NCBI GenBank assembly: GCA_029237735.1
Contig: JAQZBU010000038.1
Location: 1-64,000, forward strand
Reading direction: 5' to 3'
DNA: 64,000 bases
Origin: Ramlibacter sp.
GTDB taxonomy: Bacteria > Pseudomonadota > Gammaproteobacteria > Burkholderiales > Burkholderiaceae_C
The notes below the pieces were generated by a model. That model saw only the letters and a program-made list of their open reading frames with translations. It was not told where the DNA came from and ran no database searches. A program made the translations under genes and the position numbers. Below are positions 44,913 to 51,907 of this stretch, piece after piece (position 1 is the first letter of the stretch; each line of letters starts with the position of its first letter).

Positions 44913-45699
44913 TCAGTGAACCTGCACCTCGATACGACGCTTCAGGCCGTCCATGTCGATGATGCGAACGTGGCGCTTGTCCACTTCCAGGAAACGCTGG
45001 GCCTGGAAAGCGGAGAAGGTGCGGCTCACGGTTTCGAGTTTCATGCCCAGGTAGCTGCCGATTTCGGCGCGGCTCATGCGAAGGTGAAATTCTCGCTCCG
45101 AGTAGCCGCGGGCGGCGTAACGTTGCGAAAGGTTCACCAGGAAGGCGGCCAGGCGCTCTTCCGCGTTCATGCTGCCCAGCAGCATCATCAGGCTGTGCTC
45201 GCGCATGATCTCGCGGCTCATCAGGCGGGTGATGATGTGCTGCATGCCGATTGGCCGCGAGGTCCGTCAAATGGCTGTAGGGGATCGCGCAAATTTCGGT
45301 GTCCTCGAGCGCCATGGTGGCGCTGGCGTGGTGGCCCTGGGCCGCGCCGTCCAGGCCAACCAGCTCGCCGGCGATGTGGAAGCCGCTGACCTGCTCACGG
45401 CCGTCGGCCAGCATCAGGCTGGACTTGAGCGTGCCGGCCCGAACGGCGTAGATGAACTGGAACTTGTCGCCTTCACGGTAGAGCGTCTGGCCGGCCAGCA
45501 CGCGGCGCCGCCCGAACATCAGGCTGTCCAGCCGCTCCACGTCCGGAGTGTTCATGCCGCAAGGCAGGCACAGGTCGCGCAGGTGGCAGCTCGAGCACGA
45601 TGTCTTGAGCGGCGCGACGGGCGCCAGTTGCCGCGTATGGACGACCGGCATGATGTGCACGGTGCGGGCGGCGGGTTGGGTGGCGGCGGCTGCGGTCAT
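44913..45699 (-). pseudogene. fnr: FNR-type oxygen-sensing regulator, frameshifted
   Basis: The first part (45699 to about 45252) encodes the FNR sensor half: the N-terminal cluster CSSCHLRDLC, a cyclic-nucleotide-binding fold (GQTLYREGDKFQFIYAVRAG) and the fourth Cys in TEICAIPYSHL. The reading frame then changes, and the second half continues from about 45251 in another frame (ATG 45245) with the dimer helix and the DNA-binding helix (SRAEIGSYLGMKLETVSRTF, with the E-xx-SR of FNR/ANR). Two bases missing, or one extra, near AATCGGCATG would explain it. As read, no full-length FNR is made. An indel error in the sequence is the main alternative. Confidence 0.85.
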
Positions 45700-45717
45700 G
45701 GTGGTTCCCCTAAAAAT

Positions 45718-46104
45718 TTAATGCGTGTGTTGCGATGCGGTCTGGATCGCGGGTACGAGTTGGTCGAATTCGGTGGTCTTGTCCAGGAAGCGGCACGCGC
45801 CTTCGGCGAGGTAGCGCTTGCGGTAGGCTGCGCCGGAGTTGTTGGAAAAGACGATGAAGGCAATGCCGGGGTCGGCCAGGCGCACGGCGCGCAGCACTTC
45901 CAGGCCCGATCCGCCTTCCAGCTGAATGTCGAGCACGACGACGTCGGGATGGACGGCCAGGATGCCCTGGATGGAGCTTTGGGGGCTCACGGCCTCGCCG
46001 ACGATCGACATGGCCTTGGCGGACAACATGGCGGCGACTCGCTCGCGGATCATTGCCGAGTCATCGGCCAGGAAAACCTTAACGGGGAGATTGCTCTGTG
46101 GCAT
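45718..46104 (-). CDS. Single-domain response regulator (receiver only)
   Basis: 128 residues, a CheY-like receiver and nothing else. It has the acidic pair in VFLADDSAMI, the phospho-acceptor Asp in VVVLDIQLEGG, Thr/Ser and Lys positions (IVFSNN, LDKTTEF). No kinase is adjacent. It lies just upstream of fnr on the same strand, 18 bp apart, and could feed a phosphorelay. ATG 46104 starts just before the first strand. Confidence 0.88.
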   Translation of the reverse strand: MPQSNLPVKVFLADDSAMIRERVAAMLSAKAMSIVGEAVSPQSSIQGILAVHPDVVVLDIQLEGGSGLEVLRAVRLADPGIAFIVFSNNSGAAYRKRYLAEGACRFLDKTTEFDQLVPAIQTASQHTH

Positions 46105-46201
46105 GGATGTACTGTCGTCGTTCCGGGCCTTCGGGGATATCGGCGCAGGCTGAATCAGCGGCTCAGCGGAATCCGGTTCGCGGCTACGGGAATGCCGAGG
46201 C

Positions 46202-46223
46202 GGCCTAGGAATAGTCCTAGGCC
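46202..46223. terminator. Perfect stem-loop after the yeeE pair
   Basis: GGCCTAGGA-ATAG-TCCTAGGCC: a 9-bp perfect stem with a 4-base loop, 6 bp after the last stop of the YeeE/YedE pair and about 100 bp before the receiver gene start. No T-run follows on the minus strand, so it is either a stem-loop that ends or stabilises the transporter mRNA, or an operator for the receiver-fnr unit. Confidence 0.5.
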
Positions 46224-46229
46224 CGGGAA

Positions 46230-46835
46230 TCAGGCTTGTGCCCCGGCGACCGCCTGCTGGGCGGACACCGTCCCGCCGCCGCGGCGCTCGAACCACGAAC
46301 CGGCCAGGAACACGGCTACGAGGCTCGCCGCGAGCACCGCGAGGACCAGCGGCTCGGAAACGCCCCAGACCTCGGTGAACGTGTCGCCATCGACGATGCC
46401 GCCCATGGCCATCATCGAGCGCATGGCGGGCCCGTAGACGACGGCGAACAGCGCCGTCCCCGCCAGTACGCCGCCCACGAACACCAGGGCGTCGATGCGC
46501 CCCGAAACCATGCCGACCACCGAGGTGCCGGGACAATAGCCGCCCACGGCAAAGCCGGCGCCCACCAAGGCGCCGCCAACGGCGGAAGCCATCATCAGAG
46601 CCTGCGGCACGGCGATGGTGTCGGGCGCCATCAGGCCGGCGGCGCGCAACAGCCACAAGCCGATGGCCGCGACCACGATCGCCGTGAACATGACCTTGAA
46701 TACGGCCCAGTCGGTCAACCTGAACTGCGCGCTCAGCTTCACCGGGCTGCCGAAGCCCGCGTTCTCCAGCACATAGCCGAAAAGGGCACCGCATGCCAGG
46801 CCCGAGGCCATGGCGCTCATCGTGATGGAGCTCAT
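46230..46835 (-). CDS. YeeE/YedE family transporter half, second subunit
   Basis: 201 residues with about five membrane helices. The conserved cysteine motif GGYCPGTSVVG marks one half of a YeeE/YedE (PmpA/PmpB, TsuA-like) transporter. Such proteins import thiosulfate or related sulfur species in the inner membrane. It begins 1 bp from the stop of the partner half, so the pair is a two-gene version of what 55696-56835 encodes as one chain. An N-terminal residue shift is possible (MSSITM or MSAMAS). Confidence 0.85.
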   Translation of the reverse strand: MSSITMSAMASGLACGALFGYVLENAGFGSPVKLSAQFRLTDWAVFKVMFTAIVVAAIGLWLLRAAGLMAPDTIAVPQALMMASAVGGALVGAGFAVGGYCPGTSVVGMVSGRIDALVFVGGVLAGTALFAVVYGPAMRSMMAMGGIVDGDTFTEVWGVSEPLVLAVLAASLVAVFLAGSWFERRGGGTVSAQQAVAGAQA

Positions 46836-46836
46836 G

Positions 46837-47367
46837 TCATACCCCCTTGACCAGCCGGCTGACTACGAGGCCCGTCGCAAAGAAAAGGGCCAGGAACACG
46901 AATGCCGAAATACCCAGCGCCGCTGAGCCCGACAACCCCAGGCCGCTGGTGCATCCGCCCGCCACGCGGGCGCCGAAGCCGGCCAGCACCCCGCCGAGCA
47001 GCGCCTTGAGAAGGCGCGGCGCGGCGCCGACGCTGCGCGCGCCGTCAAGCTGCACCCGAAAGCGCCCGGCCATGAAGGCGGCCACCGCCGCGCCCAAGGC
47101 GAGACCCAGGATTTCCCACGTGATCCACGATCCCATCGGGTTGCCGTCGGCAACGACCGGGCCGAGATAGGCGTTGGCGCGCGTCGCCTCAGGCGCGATC
47201 GCGAGGCCGGTGCCGGCAACCACGTGCGTTGCGGCGCCGCTGGCTCCGAGGCCATGGTTCGTGAGAAAGAACGTGAGGAGCAATACCAGCCCGAGCGCGA
47301 TGCCCGAAACCAGGGGAGGCCAGAAGGCCTTGACGGCGCCATCGCCGCCGGATGTGGGAGTGCGCAT
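46837..47367 (-). CDS. YeeE/YedE family transporter half, first subunit
   Basis: 176 residues, about four or five membrane helices, with the motif ARVAGGCTSGLGLSGSAAL, the Cys-containing signature of the family. It is expected to form the sulfur-species channel together with the 46230-46835 product. ATG 47367 is preferred over the upstream frame opening at 47421, since the polar leader is not conserved. Transcription runs from the 47.37-47.56 kb divergent region that also serves the octahaem cytochrome genes. Confidence 0.85.
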   Translation of the reverse strand: MRTPTSGGDGAVKAFWPPLVSGIALGLVLLLTFFLTNHGLGASGAATHVVAGTGLAIAPEATRANAYLGPVVADGNPMGSWITWEILGLALGAAVAAFMAGRFRVQLDGARSVGAAPRLLKALLGGVLAGFGARVAGGCTSGLGLSGSAALGISAFVFLALFFATGLVVSRLVKGV

Positions 47368-47454
47368 CGTGAACCGCCTTTCATGCAACCCGGAAACAAC
47401 CCGGTGACGGGACGCCACCACAGTGCTTCCGCTGGTCTTGAATGCATTTTGACC

Positions 47455-47474
47455 ATACTCCCCAGGGTATACCC
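47455..47474. promoter_or_regulatory. Candidate palindromic operator (TACCC/GGGTA type)
   Basis: ATACTCCCCAGGGTATACCC contains a near-palindrome (ATAC-N-CCC / GGGTAT) and an overlapping perfect palindrome GGGTATACCC. It lies between the divergent yeeE pair and octahaem cytochrome genes. Similar TACCC-spacer-GGGTA-like sites occur in the other two divergent regions of the sulfur island. The regulator is unknown. Confidence 0.55.
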
Positions 47475-47487
47475 TGATCTACATCAA
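47474..47487. promoter_or_regulatory. FNR-box-like site
   Basis: CTGATCTACATCAA matches the FNR/ANR consensus TTGAT-N4-ATCAA with one mismatch. It is about 70 bp before the octahaem cytochrome start, so low-oxygen activation of that operon, the yeeE pair, or both is plausible. It abuts the palindrome at 47455-47474. Confidence 0.6.
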
Positions 47488-47555
47488 TACTTGTTTGTGC
47501 AGTGCAACCAGAATCGGCTCGAAGCCTTCGGAAATAGTCAACGAGAGGTCGATAT

Positions 47556-49181
47556 ATGACTGCAACAAGAGATCGGTGGGCGCGGATGGCCGCGCTGGCG
47601 GCATGGCTGGCAATCGGCGCGGCCGGACTGGCGTGGGGCGCAGAGGAAGCCAAGCCGCTGAAGCTCAACACCACGGCGGATCATTCCAGGTTCAAGGAGC
47701 TGCAACGCGAGTTCAAGACCGGCCCCGAGCTGACGCGCGCCTGCCTGTCCTGCCACACGGAGGCCGCCGGCCAGATCCACCGCACCAAGCACTGGAAGTG
47801 GGAATACCTCAATCCCGACACCGGCCAGACACTCGGCAAGAAGACCATCGTCAACAACTTCTGCATCTCGATCGCCTCCAACCAGGCGTCGTGCACCAGT
47901 TGCCACGTGGGCTATGGATGGAAGGACGCGAAGTTCGACTTCAGCTCGCAGGAGAACGTGGACTGCGTCGTGTGCCACGACACCACCGGCAACTATCGCA
48001 AACCGCCCGGCCTGGCCGGCAATGTCGTGACGGCGGATACCGAGTTTCCCCCGGGGTCGGGCAAGATCATCAAGGGCATCGACCTCACGAAGATCGCGCA
48101 GAAGGTCGGCAAGTCAAGCCGGGACACCTGCGGCGCGTGCCACTTCAACGGCGGCGGCGGCGACGGCGTCAAGCACGGCGACCTGGACAGCTCGATGGCG
48201 GCCCCTGACAAGGAACTCGACGTGCACATGGACGCCGCGGGCCTGGACTTCACGTGCGCCACCTGCCACAAGACCTCCAGCCACGATGTCGCCGGCAGCC
48301 GCTACAGCCCCACGGCCAAGGACGCGAAGGGGGCGCACCTGCGCGGCGCCACCGCAAGCGGCAACCCGGCCACCTGCGTGTCGTGCCACGGCACCGGCCC
48401 GCACAAGAGCGAGGCACGCCTGAACGAGCATGCCGCCAAGGTGGCTTGCCAGACCTGCCACATCCCCTCCTTCGCGCGCGGGGGCGTCGCCACCAAGATG
48501 AGCTGGGACTGGTCGACCGCGGGCCAGCGCGACGCGAAAGGCCAGCCCATCACGCGCAAGGACGCCAAGGGACGCATTACCTACGAATCCCGCAAGGGCG
48601 ACTTCACGCTGGCCGAGAACGTGACGCCCGAGTACGCGTGGTTCAACGGCGAGGTGAAGTACACGCTGCTCACGGACAAGATCGAGAAATCCAGCCAGCC
48701 AACGCGCATCAACACGCTGGGCGGTAGCGCGGCGGATGGCAAGTCGATGATCTGGCCGATGAAGGTGTTCCGCGGCTCGCAGCCGTACGACGCCGTCAAC
48801 AAGACGCTGATCACGCCGCACACCGCCGGCAACGACGACACGGGGTTCTGGAAGAACCTGGACTGGGACAAAGCCATCCCGGTCGGCATGAGCGATTCGG
48901 GCGCGCCCTACTCCGGCAAGTTCGACTTCATCAAGACGGAGATGTCCTGGCCCATCACGCACATGGTCGCGCCGAAGGAAAAGGCGCTCGGATGCGCCGA
49001 CTGCCACGCGGCCAATGGCCGGCTCGCCGGGATCGAGGGTGTGTACCTGCCGGGGCGCGACGCCAACGCATGGGTGGACCGGGCAGGCTGGGCACTGGCG
49101 TTGCTCGTGCTGGCCGCCACGGCAGCGCACGGCGCGAAGCGCTTTATTTCACGTGGCAATCGGCAAGGAGGCCGGCAATGA
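47556..49181 (+). CDS. Octahaem c-type cytochrome, tetrathionate reductase (OTR) family
   Basis: 541 residues. A signal peptide (about 1-29) and eight CxxCH motifs in order: CLSCH, CTSCH, CVVCH, CGACH, CATCH, CVSCH, CQTCH, CADCH, with the first at about residue 63 and the last at about 482. This haem number and the N-terminal segment TGPELTRACLSCHTEA fit the periplasmic octahaem tetrathionate reductase family, enzymes that also reduce nitrite and hydroxylamine in vitro. A C-terminal membrane helix (GWALALLVLAATAAHG) anchors it. The ATG of the cytochrome b gene overlaps its stop, so the two form a complex or at least one unit. Confidence 0.92.
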   Translation: MTATRDRWARMAALAAWLAIGAAGLAWGAEEAKPLKLNTTADHSRFKELQREFKTGPELTRACLSCHTEAAGQIHRTKHWKWEYLNPDTGQTLGKKTIVNNFCISIASNQASCTSCHVGYGWKDAKFDFSSQENVDCVVCHDTTGNYRKPPGLAGNVVTADTEFPPGSGKIIKGIDLTKIAQKVGKSSRDTCGACHFNGGGGDGVKHGDLDSSMAAPDKELDVHMDAAGLDFTCATCHKTSSHDVAGSRYSPTAKDAKGAHLRGATASGNPATCVSCHGTGPHKSEARLNEHAAKVACQTCHIPSFARGGVATKMSWDWSTAGQRDAKGQPITRKDAKGRITYESRKGDFTLAENVTPEYAWFNGEVKYTLLTDKIEKSSQPTRINTLGGSAADGKSMIWPMKVFRGSQPYDAVNKTLITPHTAGNDDTGFWKNLDWDKAIPVGMSDSGAPYSGKFDFIKTEMSWPITHMVAPKEKALGCADCHAANGRLAGIEGVYLPGRDANAWVDRAGWALALLVLAATAAHGAKRFISRGNRQGGRQ

Positions 49182-49774
49182 CACAACGGGTCTATCTCTT
49201 CAAGGCGTTCGAGCGCTTCTGGCACTGGTCGCAGGCCGCGCTGGTGATCTTCATGCTGCTCACCGGTTTCGAGATTCACGGCACGTACTCGATCTTCGGC
49301 TTCAGGAACGCGGTGGATTACCACACGATCGCCGCCTGGACGCTGGTGGGCTTGTGGGTGTTCGCCATCTTCTGGCACGCCACGACGGGCGAGTGGCGCC
49401 ACTACATTCCCACCACGGACCGGATCCACGCGATCATGCACTTCTACTCGTCGGGCATCTTCCACGGCGAGCCGCATCCTTTCAAGCCCACGCCGCTGCA
49501 AAAGCACAACCCGCTGCAGCGGCTGACGTACCTCGCCATCCTGACTCTCCTCAGTCCCCTGCTCTGGGTCACAGGGTGGCTGTCGCTGTTCCACGCGCAG
49601 TGGACGGCCTGGGGCCTGGGTGCCTTGCGACTCGAATGGGTGGCCGTGGCGCACACGGCCGGGGCCTTCCTGATGCTGGCTTTCCTCATTTCCCATCTCT
49701 ACCTGGCCACCACCGGCCCCCGGCTCACCTCGCAGGTCAGGGCCATGGTCACCGGCTGGGAAGAAGCCCACTGA
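49178..49774 (+). CDS. Membrane cytochrome b (thiosulfate-reductase/hydrogenase type)
   Basis: 198 residues, four membrane helices with His residues placed as haem-b ligands (RFWHWSQAAL, VDYHTIAAWTL, HTAGAFLMLAFLISHLYL). It resembles the di-haem cytochrome b of hydrogenase, formate dehydrogenase and PhsC-type enzymes. It should pass electrons between quinol and the octahaem cytochrome. ATGA overlap with the upstream gene; the monohaem cytochrome follows after 33 bp. Confidence 0.88.
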   Translation: MTQRVYLFKAFERFWHWSQAALVIFMLLTGFEIHGTYSIFGFRNAVDYHTIAAWTLVGLWVFAIFWHATTGEWRHYIPTTDRIHAIMHFYSSGIFHGEPHPFKPTPLQKHNPLQRLTYLAILTLLSPLLWVTGWLSLFHAQWTAWGLGALRLEWVAVAHTAGAFLMLAFLISHLYLATTGPRLTSQVRAMVTGWEEAH

Positions 49775-49807
49775 CCTCACCTTTTTGTTTTTCTTCAGGA
49801 GTAATCC

Positions 49808-50203
49808 ATGACACAAGCCAAGACACTCATTAACGTCGCGGCATTGATCGTCCTGCTGGGCGCCACGTCAGCGGCGAACGCCTATGACGCCGACTGGAAG
49901 CGCGGCCGCGTCTACTATCGCAGCGTTTGCACGACCTGCCACACCGCATCGCCGGTGGGCTCGATCAACCCCAGCACGCGAACCAAGGCCGACTGGGCCT
50001 CCTACATGATGCTGGATAAGCACGCCAAGGGTAAGGACGCGGTGAGCAAGTACGTGAGCACAGCTTACCGCGCAAGCATCAAGTCAACCAACAAGGCCGC
50101 CGAGAAATTCGCGGCCACGCCGGACAAGGAACTGTCGGAGGACATCAAGGCCTTCCTGGTGCGCGGCGCAAAGGACGGCGAGGCACCGGCCACCTGCAGC
50201 TGA
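49808..50203 (+). CDS. Secreted monohaem cytochrome c
   Basis: 131 residues. Signal peptide cleaved near SAANA. One haem motif, CTTCH, at about 41-45. The pattern WKRGRVYYRSVCTTCHTASP and the C-terminal SEDIKAFLVRGAKDGEAPATCS suggest a small class-I-like cytochrome. It completes the octahaem-cytochrome b-cytochrome c unit as a soluble electron carrier. A possible terminator follows. Confidence 0.85.
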   Translation: MTQAKTLINVAALIVLLGATSAANAYDADWKRGRVYYRSVCTTCHTASPVGSINPSTRTKADWASYMMLDKHAKGKDAVSKYVSTAYRASIKSTNKAAEKFAATPDKELSEDIKAFLVRGAKDGEAPATCS

Positions 50204-50219
50204 GCAGGCCATGAACTTC

Positions 50220-50243
50220 TGAGGGCAGCAGACCAGGCCCTCA
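50220..50243. terminator. Possible bidirectional terminator
   Basis: TGAGGGC and GCCCTCA pair across a 10-base loop in the 37-bp gap between the convergent cytochrome c and soeC genes, overlapping the soeC stop codon. No T-run is present, so this is a weak call based on position and symmetry. Confidence 0.4.
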
Positions 50244-51176
50244 AGGTGTGCTTGCCGCGTACAGATTCTGCGGATGCCGCGCATCGGCGAAGAAGATCCA
50301 GCGCTCAGCCAGCAGGCCGGTGAGCTGGACCAGGCCGATGGCGGCCAGGCCGGCGGTGCCGATACGGCCCTGCGTGGCGGACAGCACCGCGATGGGGACG
50401 AGGAAGCCCAGCAGCACTCCTGTCCAGCGCATGCCGAGCACGAACGATGCCGTGCGGCCATGCGAGAACTCGCGGTCGTTGAAGGTGCGGGACATCAGGC
50501 CTTGCGACGAGCGCACGATGCGCGGATGGCGCACCCCGATCGCGGTCTGCAGCGTCGCCCCGCCCTCCAGCGTGGCGTTGCGCCACAGCTGGCCACTCCG
50601 CGTGATGACGCCCACGATGGTCGCGGCCAGCGCGAGCCAGGCCAGGGCAGGCATCACCGCCGGCGCCGTGGCCGCCGCGAGCGCGGCGCCGAACGCAGCG
50701 CCCGACGCCAATCCCAGCACGGTGAAATTGAGCGGCGTGAGGGGTGTCGCCCATTCACGGATGGTCTTCACCGCCGCATAGATCATGCCGGTGCAAAGGT
50801 ACAGCGCCAGAGCGAGCGCCGACGCGACCGCACCCAGCGCGAGCGAAGGCGCGCCCAGCCAGTGCGCCAGGCCCCAGAGCGACACGACCGCCATGAACAC
50901 CGGCAGCACGATGACCTCGCGCGACAGCCATGAGGTGCGCCACCGCGCCGCGGCGCGCCACCCGCGCAACGGATGACCCAGGTGGAACGCCGCGGCGACC
51001 AGGCCCGCGCCGCACAGGGCGAGCACGAGCGCCGCACCGGACACGAACAGTGCCGGGGTCACCGGAACAGCCAGCCCCCATTGCAGGGCCAGCTGAACGC
51101 CGAACAGCACCAGCAGCACGCCCTGCCCCGCCCCGGCGAGGGTGGTGAACAGAACCATGGAAAGCGGCGGTCTCAT
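50241..51176 (-). CDS. soeC: Sulfite dehydrogenase membrane anchor SoeC
   Basis: 311 residues, about eight membrane helices, DmsC/NrfD-like quinone-linked anchor. GAGLVAAAFHLGHPLRGW and the later SHGRTASFVLGMRW are typical of SoeC/DmsC. It carries electrons from SoeAB to the quinone pool at the cytoplasmic face. Its length matches A. vinosum SoeC (about 320). ATG 51176 is preferred to a TTG two codons upstream. It follows soeB with a 2-bp gap. Confidence 0.88.
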   Translation of the reverse strand: MRPPLSMVLFTTLAGAGQGVLLVLFGVQLALQWGLAVPVTPALFVSGAALVLALCGAGLVAAAFHLGHPLRGWRAAARWRTSWLSREVIVLPVFMAVVSLWGLAHWLGAPSLALGAVASALALALYLCTGMIYAAVKTIREWATPLTPLNFTVLGLASGAAFGAALAAATAPAVMPALAWLALAATIVGVITRSGQLWRNATLEGGATLQTAIGVRHPRIVRSSQGLMSRTFNDREFSHGRTASFVLGMRWTGVLLGFLVPIAVLSATQGRIGTAGLAAIGLVQLTGLLAERWIFFADARHPQNLYAASTP

Positions 51177-51178
51177 CG

Positions 51179-51907
51179 TCAATGCTCCCAGTCGGCGTCC
51201 AGCGGCTCGCCCTGTGCATGGTCTGGCTCGCGGCCGTCGACGCGCAACGGGTTGTATTCGCGCACGAGCTGCCGCGGGTCGGTGCGGTTCTCGCTTTTTC
51301 GCCGCGGCAGGTAGTGGTTGGCAGGCCGGGTGCCGGCTTCCGGCATCAGGGTGTAGCCGCCGCGATCGCGGATCGCGACCGACACCTCAGCCTGCGGATC
51401 GTGGACGTCGCCGAAGAGGCGCGCGCGAGTCGGGCAAGCCAGCACGCAGGCCGGCTTGCGCTCTGCCTCGGGCAGGGCCTGGTCGTGGATGCGATCGACG
51501 CAGAGCGTGCACTTGGTCATCACCTTGCGCTTCTCGTCGAGTTCGCGCACGCCATAGGGGCAGGCCCAGGTGCAGTAGTTGCAGCCGATGCACTTGTCGT
51601 GGTCGACCAGGACGATGCCGTCCTCCTTGCGCTTGTAGCTGGCGCCCGTGGGGCAAACGGGCACGCACGGCGGGTCTTCGCAATGCAGGCAGCTCTTGGG
51701 AAAATGCACCGTCTGGGTATGAGGGAACTCGCCGACCTCGAAGGTCAACACGCGGTTGAAAAAGGTGCCGGAAGGGTCAGCGCCATACGGGTTCTCGTCC
51801 ACCAGGGGTCCCGCGCTGCCGGATGTATTCCACTGCTTGCAGCTGGTCACGCACGCGTGGCAGCCGACGCAGACATTCAGGTCGATGACCAAGGCCAGTT
51901 GGGTCAC
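51179..51907 (-). CDS. soeB: Sulfite dehydrogenase iron-sulfur subunit SoeB
   Basis: 242 residues with four ferredoxin-like clusters: CVGCHACVTSC, CLHCEDPPCVPVC, CIGCNYCTWAC and CTLC plus CVLAC, as in DmsB-type subunits. It relays electrons from SoeA to SoeC. The start is GTG 51907, which overlaps the soeA stop (GTGA). The C-terminal 50 residues are a polar tail. Confidence 0.93.
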   Translation of the reverse strand: MTQLALVIDLNVCVGCHACVTSCKQWNTSGSAGPLVDENPYGADPSGTFFNRVLTFEVGEFPHTQTVHFPKSCLHCEDPPCVPVCPTGASYKRKEDGIVLVDHDKCIGCNYCTWACPYGVRELDEKRKVMTKCTLCVDRIHDQALPEAERKPACVLACPTRARLFGDVHDPQAEVSVAIRDRGGYTLMPEAGTRPANHYLPRRKSENRTDPRQLVREYNPLRVDGREPDHAQGEPLDADWEH

